The notes: generated from the sequence alone by a model not told the origin. A stretch of DNA of 64,000 nucleotides from Akkermansia muciniphila (GCA_945870025.1 CAMBQN010000003.1:1-64000), one strand, 5' to 3'; positions 1-8,632 are shown, counted from the first letter of the stretch. Numbers and translations are program-made.

Positions 1-142
1 CAAATCGACTGAAGCGACGACGGATTCTAATGTTGGTGCATACAAGTGCTGTTAACCCCGGAGCAAAAACATGAAAATGAAAACCACCCCTAACGGGCGG
101 ATCGGGAGAATGTTGTCTCTTGACTCCGGCACTGGAATGAGT

Positions 143-252
143 GTCCCCGAGATCCTGCCGGTCCCCGAGATCCTGTGTTCAGTGTTCAGTGTTCAGGTTT
201 CATAGACACAGATTCACTGTCCCCGCGGCCCCCTAGTCCCCGCGGCCCCCTA
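143..252. repeat. Intergenic repeat cluster: 2x GTCCCCGAGATCCTG (143-157, 161-175), 3 heptamers GTTCAGT/GTTCAGT/GTTCAGG (177-197), 2x exact GTCCCCGCGGCCCCCTA (219-252)
   Basis: Direct reading of exact tandem/direct repeats. Confidence 0.85.
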
Positions 253-258
253 AAAGCA

Positions 259-294
259 AAAACCCTCGCATTTCGTAGGAAATACGAGGGTTTT
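259..294. terminator. Rho-independent terminator downstream of tRNA-Pro
   Basis: AAAACCCTCGcATTTC-GTAG-GAAATaCGAGGGTTTT, 15-bp stem with one mismatch and 4-nt loop, A/T tract on both sides. Confidence 0.75.
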
Positions 295-307
295 ATCGAC
301 CAAGAAC

Positions 308-384
308 TGGTCGGGGAGGGGGGATTTGAACCCCCGACTTTTTGGTCCCGAACCAAACGCGCTACCAGGCTGCGCTACTCCCCG
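308..384 (-). tRNA. tRNA-Pro (anticodon CGG), CCA encoded
   Basis: Reverse complement CGGGGAGTAGCGCAGCCTGGTAGCGCGTTTGGTTCGGGACCAAA...GGTTCAAATCC...CTCCCCGACCA folds as a cloverleaf; anticodon loop TTCGGGA. Confidence 0.95.
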
Positions 385-497
385 ATGACCGTGTGAGGTC
401 AAGAAGTCATGTACAATAGCCGAAACCGGCGGTTACGTCAAAAAGAATCTTTAACTCGTTGACCCGCTCGCCTTCTGCCTTTACAATCATCGGCGTC

Positions 498-1478
498 ATG
501 GATTTCCCCGTTTATTCGCTGATTTTCAAACCGGTCTACAAGAACTATGTCTGGGGCGGCGCCCGCATCGGGTCGGCGTTCGGCCGCCGGGACGTGCCGC
601 CGGTCTGTGCCGAATCGTGGGAGCTGTCGGCGCATGCCGACGGTCTGAGCCGCGTCACCACCGGCCCGCTCGCCGGACTCTCCCTCGCGGATCTGACCCT
701 GTGCCACGGTGCCGCGCTGGTCGGTGCCCGCGCCCCCAATCCCACCCGCTTCCCCTTACTCTTCAAGCTGATCGATGCCCGTGAACGGCTCAGCGTGCAG
801 GTCCACCCCACGGCCGCGAACGCGGCACGGCTGGGCGGCGACCCCAAGACAGAGATGTGGATGGTTCTGGACAGCACACCCGGCGCGTCGATTCATGTCG
901 GACTGAAACCCGGCGTCGGCCCGGACGATCTGCGCCACGCCCTCGAAACGAAACAGGCGGGCGGCTGCCTGAACACGCTGGCCGTCCGCGCCGGCGATGC
1001 CATCCTGATTCCCGGCGGACAGGTCCACGCGATCGGCGCCGGCTGTCTGATCTATGAGGTCCAACAAAATTCAAACACCACCTACCGCCTCTATGACTGG
1101 GACCGCCTCGGCAGCGACGGCCAACCCCGTCCTCTCCATATCGCGGAGGCGCTGGCGGTGATTGACTGGACGCTCCCCGCGCCGAAACTGATCCGCACGG
1201 GTGCCGACGGGACGGCGATCAACGTCTGGCACGACGTCCTGTCCAGCCCGTTCTTCCGCATGCGCCGCATCCGCCTCGAAAAAACCGAGACGGTGATCCG
1301 CGACAGCGGGAGCTTTCAGGCGCTTTTTGTCAGCTCCGGCACGGCCTCCGCCACCGTCGAAGGCGTGACCGCCGCCCTCCCGTGTGGCACGAGCTGCCTG
1401 ATTCCGGCGGCGGCTTCCGGCTGCACGATCACTCCCCATGACACCGCAACCCTGTTACTGACTACGTTACCCTTATGA
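498..1478 (+). CDS. manA: Mannose-6-phosphate isomerase, class I
   Basis: FKPVYKNYVWGG, VQVHPT, GKTEMW-like and GGQVHAIGAGCLIYEVQQNSNTTYRLYDW motifs; start set at MDFPVYSL. Confidence 0.9.
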   Translation: MDFPVYSLIFKPVYKNYVWGGARIGSAFGRRDVPPVCAESWELSAHADGLSRVTTGPLAGLSLADLTLCHGAALVGARAPNPTRFPLLFKLIDARERLSVQVHPTAANAARLGGDPKTEMWMVLDSTPGASIHVGLKPGVGPDDLRHALETKQAGGCLNTLAVRAGDAILIPGGQVHAIGAGCLIYEVQQNSNTTYRLYDWDRLGSDGQPRPLHIAEALAVIDWTLPAPKLIRTGADGTAINVWHDVLSSPFFRMRRIRLEKTETVIRDSGSFQALFVSSGTASATVEGVTAALPCGTSCLIPAAASGCTITPHDTATLLLTTLPL

Positions 1479-2263
1479 TCAAATCATCCTATGAAATCGC
1501 GCGGCCGTTCGGCATTCCGATCCGGCTGGATATGTCGCTAATCATTCTGCTGTTCTTTTTCGTCAGCGACTCGGGTTCTCCGTTTTACGGACTGGCCGCA
1601 GGTGTCGCGCTGCTGCTTTCGATCACGCTGCATGAACTGGGCCACAGCCTCGTGGCCATGGCCTTCGGGTGCCGGGTGCGCGACATCACGCTGATGATGA
1701 TGGGCGGCTGCGCGACGCTCCTGAACATGCCGCGCAAAGCCTGGCAAGAGTTTCTGGTCGCCGCAGCCGGGCCAGCGGTCAGCCTGTCGCTAGGCTTCTC
1801 CGGATTGTGGATGGTCCACCACATCCCCTTTTCTGATTCTGTGGCTGGCTTCATCTACAACCAGATCGGATGGCTCAACATCGTGCTCGGCATTTTCAAC
1901 CTGCTGCCCGCCTTTCCGATGGACGGCGGACGAATCTTGCGCGCGATCTTGCAGCAATTTTTCATGTCGCGCCTCAAGGCCACATGGATCGCCGTGCGCG
2001 TCGGCCAGCTCGTGGCGTTGCTGATGGCGGTTTCGGTGGGGTATTCCTTTCTGAGCGGGAACGCACATGGGTTCATGCTGATTCGTCTGCTCATCGCCTA
2101 TTTCATCTACCGCGCGGCGGGGCAGGAGTATCAAGCGGTTCTCGCCGAGTCGCGGCAGAATGGCCCGTTCGACGGCTTCAACGGGCCGCCCGGCGACGAG
2201 GTGCGCATCTCGCCGCCGCCCTACCGCTCAGGCCGCGAATGGACCGATATCAAACGACTGTGA
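1475..2263 (+). CDS. Site-2 protease family (M50) membrane metalloprotease
   Basis: HELGHSLVAMAFG zinc motif and NLLPAFPMDGGRILRA. Confidence 0.88.
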   Translation: MIKSSYEIARPFGIPIRLDMSLIILLFFFVSDSGSPFYGLAAGVALLLSITLHELGHSLVAMAFGCRVRDITLMMMGGCATLLNMPRKAWQEFLVAAAGPAVSLSLGFSGLWMVHHIPFSDSVAGFIYNQIGWLNIVLGIFNLLPAFPMDGGRILRAILQQFFMSRLKATWIAVRVGQLVALLMAVSVGYSFLSGNAHGFMLIRLLIAYFIYRAAGQEYQAVLAESRQNGPFDGFNGPPGDEVRISPPPYRSGREWTDIKRL

Positions 2264-2267
2264 TGAA

Positions 2268-3410
2268 ATGCCGCACCCCCGATTTGCATATAACGCGCTG
2301 ACCCTGCGCAAAGCCTACTCGGGCGTGGAAAACACGATTCACGGGTTTATCCGCGCGTGGGCGGCGCACGGTCCTGAGGTGTTGCGTGTCTACGCGCCTG
2401 TCCGGACGCCGTTGCCCGTGCCGGAGTCGTCGCAGGTTGACGTGTGCGCGGTCCGCCTTCCGACCTCCTCGCGGCTGGCGCGGATCGTCTGGGAACATAC
2501 GCGGCTGCCGCGCCGTCTGCGGCAGGACCAGGCCGCGCTGCTGCACGCGCCCGCCTATATCGCGCCGATGGCCTCGCCGTGTCCGGTGGTGCTAACCGTT
2601 CACGATCTTCACGTGTTAACCCATCCAGACTGCTGCACTTTCGAAAACCGACTTTACTACCGTCTCTTCCTCCCCCGCTCGATTCGCCGGGCCGCAGCGA
2701 TCATCGTCTACTCGGAACACATCCGCCGGATCGTCGCGGCGCGCTATCCGGAGCAGGCGAATCGCATCGCGCTGATCCCGCCCGGCGTCGATCCCGATCT
2801 GGCGCCCGTCAGCGACCCGGCACGACTCGATGCCGTGCGCGCCGCCTGGCGTCTGCCCGGCCGGTTCATCCTGTTTGTCGGCGATCTCGCCCCACGCAAA
2901 AACCTCCCCCGTCTGCTGGAGGCCTTCGCGCGCCTGATCGCCGAACAGCCTGACCGGAGCGATCTGCATCTGGTGCTCGCCGGGGAGGGGGGACGGAACC
3001 GTGTCCCGATGGACGCCCTGTGTGCGCGGCTTGGAGTGGCTGATCGCGTTCACGCGCTCGGCTATGTGCCGCGCGCCGATCTCCCGGCGCTGTACAGCCT
3101 GGCGGCGGTGCTGGCGTTTCCTTCGCTCGACGAGGGATTCGGACTCCCCGCGCTCGAAGCGCTGGCCTGCGGCTGTCCCGTGGTTTGCACGCCGGGCGGC
3201 GCGTCCGAGATTTGCGGTCCGGCGGCGGCGTGCTGCGATCCGCTCGACACCGCCTCGATCACCCGCGCGCTGGCGAGGCAACTGGATGATCCCCTGCCCC
3301 GTCCGGCTCGCGCCGAAGCCGGGTTCGCCCGGCTCGCCCGTTACGCGTGGCCCACCTGCGTGGCCGCAACAGCCGCACTGTATCGCGACGTGTGTGCGCG
3401 CAACGGTTAG
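2268..3410 (+). CDS. Glycosyltransferase family 4 (GT-B)
   Basis: FILFVGDLAPRKNLPRLLEAF, PSLDEGFGLPALEALACGCPVV. Confidence 0.9.
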   Translation: MPHPRFAYNALTLRKAYSGVENTIHGFIRAWAAHGPEVLRVYAPVRTPLPVPESSQVDVCAVRLPTSSRLARIVWEHTRLPRRLRQDQAALLHAPAYIAPMASPCPVVLTVHDLHVLTHPDCCTFENRLYYRLFLPRSIRRAAAIIVYSEHIRRIVAARYPEQANRIALIPPGVDPDLAPVSDPARLDAVRAAWRLPGRFILFVGDLAPRKNLPRLLEAFARLIAEQPDRSDLHLVLAGEGGRNRVPMDALCARLGVADRVHALGYVPRADLPALYSLAAVLAFPSLDEGFGLPALEALACGCPVVCTPGGASEICGPAAACCDPLDTASITRALARQLDDPLPRPARAEAGFARLARYAWPTCVAATAALYRDVCARNG

Positions 3411-3577
3411 GCGTTGTCAATAAATAACATTTACAAGATGAAGTCTCTTGCAGAATGGCCGCGAAAGAACGCAAAGAACGCAAAACAGGGAGTTTCTTTG
3501 TGTTCCTTGCGTTCTTTTGCGGCAACTCCGGGGGGGTGCACGAGGTTCAACTGTATAGGTTATTTGTTAACAGCGCC
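3410..3577. mobile_element. MITE-like hairpin element A (168 bp)
   Basis: 26-bp terminal inverted repeats (3410-3435 vs 3552-3577, 21/26) enclosing a 27-bp inverted repeat of GAACGCAAA units (3458-3484 vs 3497-3523, 24/27). Confidence 0.65.
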
Positions 3578-3594
3578 TTAGCGCATGCAGCGGC

Positions 3595-3925
3595 GAATGA
3601 CACTTGCTTAAGGGGCTGTTTTCGGGGTCGGGGTCGGTATCGGTATCGGGGTCGATTTCTCCCGTCCTGTATTCACCATGGTCCTCATGCACAGCATACC
3701 CTCGCTGGCCGAGTTTCGTGAGCATCTGTCCAGTTTCTCGTGGCCAAACGCCATTCCGATCTTTTTTTCGACCCCGATACCGATACCGACCCCGACCCCG
3801 ATTTTATCCGCTTTTCTTTGTCTTTCTCTTTCCGGCCAACGCCGGCAATCAGGCTAAAAATACGCGCGTGTTATTTAGCCTGCATTGCCTTGTTTGGCTT
3901 CTTTCACTCAACGCCTCAAAGCAAG
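3595..3925. mobile_element. Hairpin element B with hexamer arms
   Basis: Left end GAATGACACTTGCTTAAGG shared with element L; inverted arms GGGGTCGGTATCGGTATCGGGGTCG / CGACCCCGATACCGATACCGACCCCGACCCCGA; core homologous to element D; right end approximate. Confidence 0.55.
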
Positions 3926-3946
3926 CATTTTGAATCGATCTTCATA

Positions 3947-4894
3947 TCAGGTGAAGAAATAGCGAGTAAGGTGAAAAAAGACAGGGGCCGCAAAACAAAT
4001 AGAATCAATCCGATCCATGACGCCACCGTGTCCTTCAATGACCGTGCCATAGTCCTTAACGCCACGGTCGCGTTTGATGGCTGACATAACCAAGCCTCCA
4101 GCAAAGCCCATCAATGTGATCGCCAGCGACATTCCTGCGGATTGAAGAGGCGTAAAGGGCGTCGCCCACCATAGCCCGGCGCCTATCAAGGTTGCTGTCG
4201 TAATGCCGCCCAAGAACCCTTCCCATGTCTTGTTCGGGCTAATGTTCGGCGCAATCTTATTCCGGCCAAGCGTCTTCCCCCAGACGTATTGCAGGACATC
4301 GCTGATCTGGACCACCAGAACGAAAAAGAAGAGCAGTTTGCCGTTTTGCCCCTCGTATCCGGGAATCCCGAGAAAAATGATAGCCGGCGCGTGACTTACA
4401 CAGTACACACATACCATCAAACCCCATTGGATTTTTGCCGTACGCTCTAGGAAACGGTCACAATCGCCGCCTAACACACTCCGAATCGGCACGAACAGAA
4501 AAGCGTAGACTGGAATCATGATGGCAAAAAGCCCATACCAACCGGTCGCCACGAGCCAGTATTGCAGGGGCGTGATAACAAAAAAGACCCAGAACAACGT
4601 CCGGTGATCGCCGGCCTTGGTCGGCGTGAGCGTGATGAACTCCCTCAACGCCAGGAATGACGTCAGTCCGAACAGGATGACTGAGCCAATGCCCCCGGTC
4701 ATCATGGCCAACCCGAAAACGGCCACCATCATCCACCATGCCTTAATCCGAGCGTTCAGGTTTTGAACGGTCTTCAAGCCCTCGCCGCCCCGCATCCGTG
4801 TCCGCAAAAATTGGCCAACCACCGTGGCGCCAACCAGCAACGCCAGCACGCCGCCCACCAACCAAAGAGTCTCGGTATCGATTTTCATGTTCAT
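3947..4894 (-). CDS. cdsA: Phosphatidate cytidylyltransferase
   Basis: Multi-TM protein with SPNKTWEGFLGG signature and DRIDS near C-terminus. Confidence 0.9.
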   Translation of the reverse strand: MNMKIDTETLWLVGGVLALLVGATVVGQFLRTRMRGGEGLKTVQNLNARIKAWWMMVAVFGLAMMTGGIGSVILFGLTSFLALREFITLTPTKAGDHRTLFWVFFVITPLQYWLVATGWYGLFAIMIPVYAFLFVPIRSVLGGDCDRFLERTAKIQWGLMVCVYCVSHAPAIIFLGIPGYEGQNGKLLFFFVLVVQISDVLQYVWGKTLGRNKIAPNISPNKTWEGFLGGITTATLIGAGLWWATPFTPLQSAGMSLAITLMGFAGGLVMSAIKRDRGVKDYGTVIEGHGGVMDRIDSICFAAPVFFHLTRYFFT

Positions 4895-5493
4895 AGATCA
4901 CGCAGTTTCACGATATTTCGCCACGCTCGTTTAAGGAAAGCCGGCTTCGACTCCCCGTCCAGCAACTGAATCGGCGTGCCAAACGTCACACTGCCCAGCA
5001 GCGGGACCGGCAATACCTCACCCTTTGGCAAGATGCGATTGAGACTCTCCATGAAAACCGGCACCAATTCAACAGCCGGGCGCTTCAGCGCCAAATGGTA
5101 CAGTCCGCTCTTGAACGGCATGGGATCCGGCCCGGAGAAGCGTCCGCCCTCTGGAAAGATGATGATTGAACCCGTCTCATCCATGGCTTCAATAATCTGG
5201 CGGATGGGATTGTCATGGGCCGTCGGCCTCTTCCGCTCGATAAGAATCGCATGAAACACCTTCTCCGCTAGGTGCCGCCGAAGCCTTCCTGCCGCCCAAT
5301 AATCACGCGCGGCCACCGGTCTGGTCAACACTCGGACCTCAGGCGGCAGAACGGCCCACAGCACCAGAGCGTCCAGATTACTGGTGTGATTTGCAAAGTA
5401 GATCCTCTGCTTTGTGTCGGGCTCACAGTCCACCCACCGGACGTTCGCCCCACTGATCGTTCTCGCCAATAGCGCCAGCAGCTCCGCCGTCAT
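4891..5493 (-). CDS. 1-acyl-sn-glycerol-3-phosphate acyltransferase (PlsC family)
   Basis: NHTSNLD (HX4D-like) and FPEGGRFSG motifs; overlaps the neighbouring gene by 4 bp. Confidence 0.85.
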   Translation of the reverse strand: MTAELLALLARTISGANVRWVDCEPDTKQRIYFANHTSNLDALVLWAVLPPEVRVLTRPVAARDYWAAGRLRRHLAEKVFHAILIERKRPTAHDNPIRQIIEAMDETGSIIIFPEGGRFSGPDPMPFKSGLYHLALKRPAVELVPVFMESLNRILPKGEVLPVPLLGSVTFGTPIQLLDGESKPAFLKRAWRNIVKLRDL

Positions 5494-6149
5494 TTGGACT
5501 CTAACTCCTTCGCAATTCGACGAATACGTCGTGCGATCGTAACCAAGCATCCGGCGCTGATGACGCCCAGCGACGGATGGACGAGGTTGACTGGAGTGCT
5601 CGAAAATTCCAGCACTGCCATAACCACGCAGACTAATGTCAAAAGCGCCATGCGTTGGGGTTTCGCCATGGGTCCGATGAAATATTGAGCGGCTCCGGCC
5701 GATCCACCGAGTGCGCGGACATAGGCGGTAATAATGCTCAGCACCGCCGCCAGCCATCCCAGTGCATGCAGATACGCCGAGACTGGCAGGGCATAACTCG
5801 CGCCAACCAAGATCACGGCGTCGGAAAATCGATCCGGAAGTTCGTTGTATAGTTCGCCGGACTTCGTCTTGAAGCCGCCTTCGACGGCTACCATGCCATC
5901 GAAGAGATTACAAAGCAGGCGCAATTGAATAAAAACCCCAGCAGCAAGAAACAGCAGTCCCCTCCCAGAATGTTGTGTCATTAATCCTGCCACGACGAAT
6001 GCAACGCAAGCCATGCATGCGCTCACGAAACTCAGGATAGAAATCACGTTGGGCCGCAATCCGCACATCGCCAGCCACCGTGCCGTGGATTGTGCCCATT
6101 TCGTATCCCGAGAACTCAGCGGACGTCGCGTTATGTGCGCTTTTGTCAT
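5490..6149 (-). CDS. CDP-alcohol phosphatidyltransferase family
   Basis: Multi-TM protein with LLCNLFDGMVA...GELYNELPDRFSD (DG-AR-G-D-D-like CDP-OH-P motif, partly diverged). Confidence 0.85.
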   Translation of the reverse strand: MTKAHITRRPLSSRDTKWAQSTARWLAMCGLRPNVISILSFVSACMACVAFVVAGLMTQHSGRGLLFLAAGVFIQLRLLCNLFDGMVAVEGGFKTKSGELYNELPDRFSDAVILVGASYALPVSAYLHALGWLAAVLSIITAYVRALGGSAGAAQYFIGPMAKPQRMALLTLVCVVMAVLEFSSTPVNLVHPSLGVISAGCLVTIARRIRRIAKELESK

Positions 6150-6176
6150 AATTAATGCCTGGCTAACGTTCGCCCC

Positions 6177-7202
6177 TCATATTGATTTCAAGGCTTCAAA
6201 AACCGCAATCACAACCTTAGACATCCGCTTGTAGTCCAGGCGATCGGCCGTGTCGCCACTCGTATGATACTCCCTGTTTCTGTAGAACGCCGTATCGGTG
6301 ATCATGAGCGCATCGAGGCCGAGAGGCCAGTAGTTGCTATGATCCGAGAAATCAATGCCCGGAAAGAAGGCTGGAGCCCGAATGGAGTACACGGGAAGGT
6401 CTGTCGCTCCCTTCATTCCCATCTTCACGTTCTTGACCCACCGGCCTTGGTCCCAGCGCCCGACGACGGCGATGAAGTTTCCTCTGCTTGGGTAGATCAG
6501 CTTTAGCAACAGTGAGGGGTATGACTGTGAACCCTTCGTGTTGTTAAAGTACCCGACCATCTCCAGCACGATCACGCCAACGATCTCATCCTTCTCGGCG
6601 GAGATGCTTTCTGCATGGACAGCGCTCCCCATCAGTGGCGTTCGGAAGAATGGTGGTTCCTCAAGAACATACGCGACAAGCTCTATCTCCCTTTCCGGGG
6701 GGGTTCTCCCCAGCAGATAACTGAGTTCTATAAGAGCAGCCACGCCACTTGCATTGTCATCCGCACCTGGTGTATCGCCACAGGCGTCGTAGTGCGCGCC
6801 TACAACAAGCTTGGATCCGTTCCCAACTCCGAATCGCGCGATCACATTGCGGTACTGTCGCCCGTGGGCTGGGACGGTTTGGAACTGTACAACAGCGCCG
6901 GCTTTCGTGAAGTGATCGCCGATATAGTCTGCACAGGTGCTCAGGTTGGCCTCGTTCTCCCAGTCTCTTGGATAGAACGTCTCGCTAAGCATTATCACGT
7001 GTGACCGCAACCGATCTGGAGCTACGGACGCCGACGAAAGTCGATTATTGCGGAACGAAGGCTGGGATATGAGACACCCAGTCACAGTGACGACGATCGC
7101 AACGGTGAACAGGATTCGCGTGGTAGATAGTAGGATGCGTCTTTTCATTTCTTTCGGGCGAACGTCAGCCGTCATGTTGAGGCGCGTTAGCGCCGATAAC
7201 AT
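6177..7202 (-). CDS. M28 family zinc peptidase, putative lipoprotein
   Basis: VVGAHYDACGDTPGADDNASGVAALIELSYLL; lipobox-like VTGC; start may be 7148 or 7175. Confidence 0.85.
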   Translation of the reverse strand: MLSALTRLNMTADVRPKEMKRRILLSTTRILFTVAIVVTVTGCLISQPSFRNNRLSSASVAPDRLRSHVIMLSETFYPRDWENEANLSTCADYIGDHFTKAGAVVQFQTVPAHGRQYRNVIARFGVGNGSKLVVGAHYDACGDTPGADDNASGVAALIELSYLLGRTPPEREIELVAYVLEEPPFFRTPLMGSAVHAESISAEKDEIVGVIVLEMVGYFNNTKGSQSYPSLLLKLIYPSRGNFIAVVGRWDQGRWVKNVKMGMKGATDLPVYSIRAPAFFPGIDFSDHSNYWPLGLDALMITDTAFYRNREYHTSGDTADRLDYKRMSKVVIAVFEALKSI

Positions 7203-7219
7203 GGACGGCTTGGTTCGGA

Positions 7220-7507
7220 CTATGCAGTCTTCGCGTGGGCATGTCGAAGTTCTTCCTCAACCTTCTCGGCGAGGAAGACCTTGAGCAGCGATTGGTAGGG
7301 CACGTCTCGCTTGTTTGCCAGCATCTTCAGGCCGACGAGGATGGACTCCGGCAGCCGCAGGGAGATCGACTTGGTAGATGGTTTCAGATTCGGGAAGACG
7401 GCCCGTTTTGCCTTGGACCAGTCGAGATACTCCGTGGAATCGTGCGTCGCCCAGAAATCCCGCTCTTCGTCCTCGTTCTTAAATGCTGGAATTCGCTTCT
7501 TGGTCAT
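7220..7507 (-). CDS. CopG/BrnA-like antitoxin
   Basis: FWATHDSTEYLDWSKAKRAVFPNLKPSTKSISLRLPESIL, 4-bp overlap with the upstream toxin gene. Confidence 0.85.
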   Translation of the reverse strand: MTKKRIPAFKNEDEERDFWATHDSTEYLDWSKAKRAVFPNLKPSTKSISLRLPESILVGLKMLANKRDVPYQSLLKVFLAEKVEEELRHAHAKTA

Positions 7508-7803
7508 GATCTGTAAACCCTCCGTTCCTTGCGGCTCATGTCGCGAGCCGATACCACCCTCAGATGGCGGCCACGCATCGTGAATGCAACGAACAACTCT
7601 CGACCGTCGTTCGTTTGCCCCAGCGCATAGAACCGCCTTTCTGTGCCGGAATGACCCTGATCGTCACCCCAGAGAAGCGGGGTGTTGAAGAACACCTGCT
7701 CCGCCTCCAGAGGCGCTACGCCATGCCGCTTCCAGTTCTTCTCGCCGTTTCCTCCCGTCCAGTCGAAGCCTTCGAAGTCCGAAGCCGACACCATGTCTTT
7801 CAT
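7504..7803 (-). CDS. BrnT family toxin
   Basis: GEKNWKRHGVAPLEAEQVF...GRHLRVVSARDMSRKERRVY. Confidence 0.82.
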   Translation of the reverse strand: MKDMVSASDFEGFDWTGGNGEKNWKRHGVAPLEAEQVFFNTPLLWGDDQGHSGTERRFYALGQTNDGRELFVAFTMRGRHLRVVSARDMSRKERRVYRS

Positions 7804-7902
7804 GGGAATATCGTATATGATGTCTGTATACGCGTCAAGATCGATTCAGACCCGTCGCCATGCGTTCTGTGTCGGCCGAATCGGGAATAGGGGGGAGCCC
7901 CG

Positions 7903-7950
7903 CAAGGGACGGGCCTTCCATCAGTCCAAGGGACGGGCCTTCCATCAGTC
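7903..7950. repeat. Two exact 24-bp direct repeats CAAGGGACGGGCCTTCCATCAGTC
   Basis: 7903-7926 and 7927-7950 identical. Confidence 0.95.
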
Positions 7951-7963
7951 TCGACAAAGTCTT

Positions 7964-8232
7964 GCGACGAAGCGTAGACGACAACGCGTGGGACGAAGAA
8001 AGCGATGAAGGGTGGCGTGGCAGGGATAGGAGCAGCAGGTATGGCAGAGTACTTGGGCCACGAGAGACTGAACGTCTACCAGAAAGGCATGCCGTTCGCG
8101 TCCATGCGCAAGACGCTGCTGGACGACCTGCCCCGGTGGGTTGCGGCATGCTCAGACAACTCTCAAAGGCGGTCAGGGATGACATCTAGTTCCCACACGT
8201 CGTCGCACGCTTTGTCGTCTACGCTTCGTCGC
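7964..8232. mobile_element. Inverted-repeat-bounded cassette C carrying a four-helix-bundle gene fragment
   Basis: 33-bp inverted repeats 7964-7996 vs 8200-8232, 31/33 identical. Confidence 0.6.
8041..8190 (+). pseudogene. Truncated four helix bundle (S23/IVP-like) protein gene
   Basis: MAEYLGHERLNVYQKGMPFASMRKTLLDDLPRWVAACSDN resembles the N-terminus of this family; the downstream conserved region (DQLDRASTSI..NIAEG) is missing. Confidence 0.6.
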
Positions 8233-8336
8233 ACACGTTGACTTGCACCCCACTCGTTACGTGCCATGCCCGGCACACACGGCGGCACTGAGGCGCGGTA
8301 TTCCATCGCCTTCCGCCGGTGGTTGGCGGTTGCCGG

Positions 8337-8628
8337 TCACTGCTTCTTTCGGGGTCGGGGTCGGAATCGGTATCGGGGTCGATTTCTGCCGTTCTCTATT
8401 CGCCCGGTTCCTCGCAAACTGCATACCCTAGCTGGCCGAGTTTCTCGTGGCCAAACGCCATTCCGATCTTTTTTTCGACCCCGATACCGATACCGACCCC
8501 GATTTTATCCGCTTTCTTTGTCTTTCTCTTTCCGCCAATCCTAATCCTAATCCTAATCCTAATCCTAATCTACTGGTGTAGAATGGATTACGATTACGAT
8601 TATGATCGGAAACATCGCCAAAGTAAGC
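8337..8628. mobile_element. Hairpin element D: element-B-like core followed by a (AATCCT)n hairpin
   Basis: GGGGTCGG arms homologous to element B; (AATCCT)5 at 8537-8570; loop TCTACTGGTG and right end GATTACGATTATGATCGGAA.CATCGC shared with element L. Confidence 0.55.
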
Positions 8629-8632
8629 GCCA

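Noticed and set aside
3604-4084. Short + strand ORFs through the hexamer repeats (e.g. DPDTDTDPDPDF)
   Set aside because: Translation of non-coding hexamer arms; no ribosome-binding site or homology.
8041-8190. Diversity-generating retroelement Avd gene
   Set aside because: Similarity is to the generic four-helix-bundle family and the gene is truncated; no reverse transcriptase or template/variable repeat pair seen.
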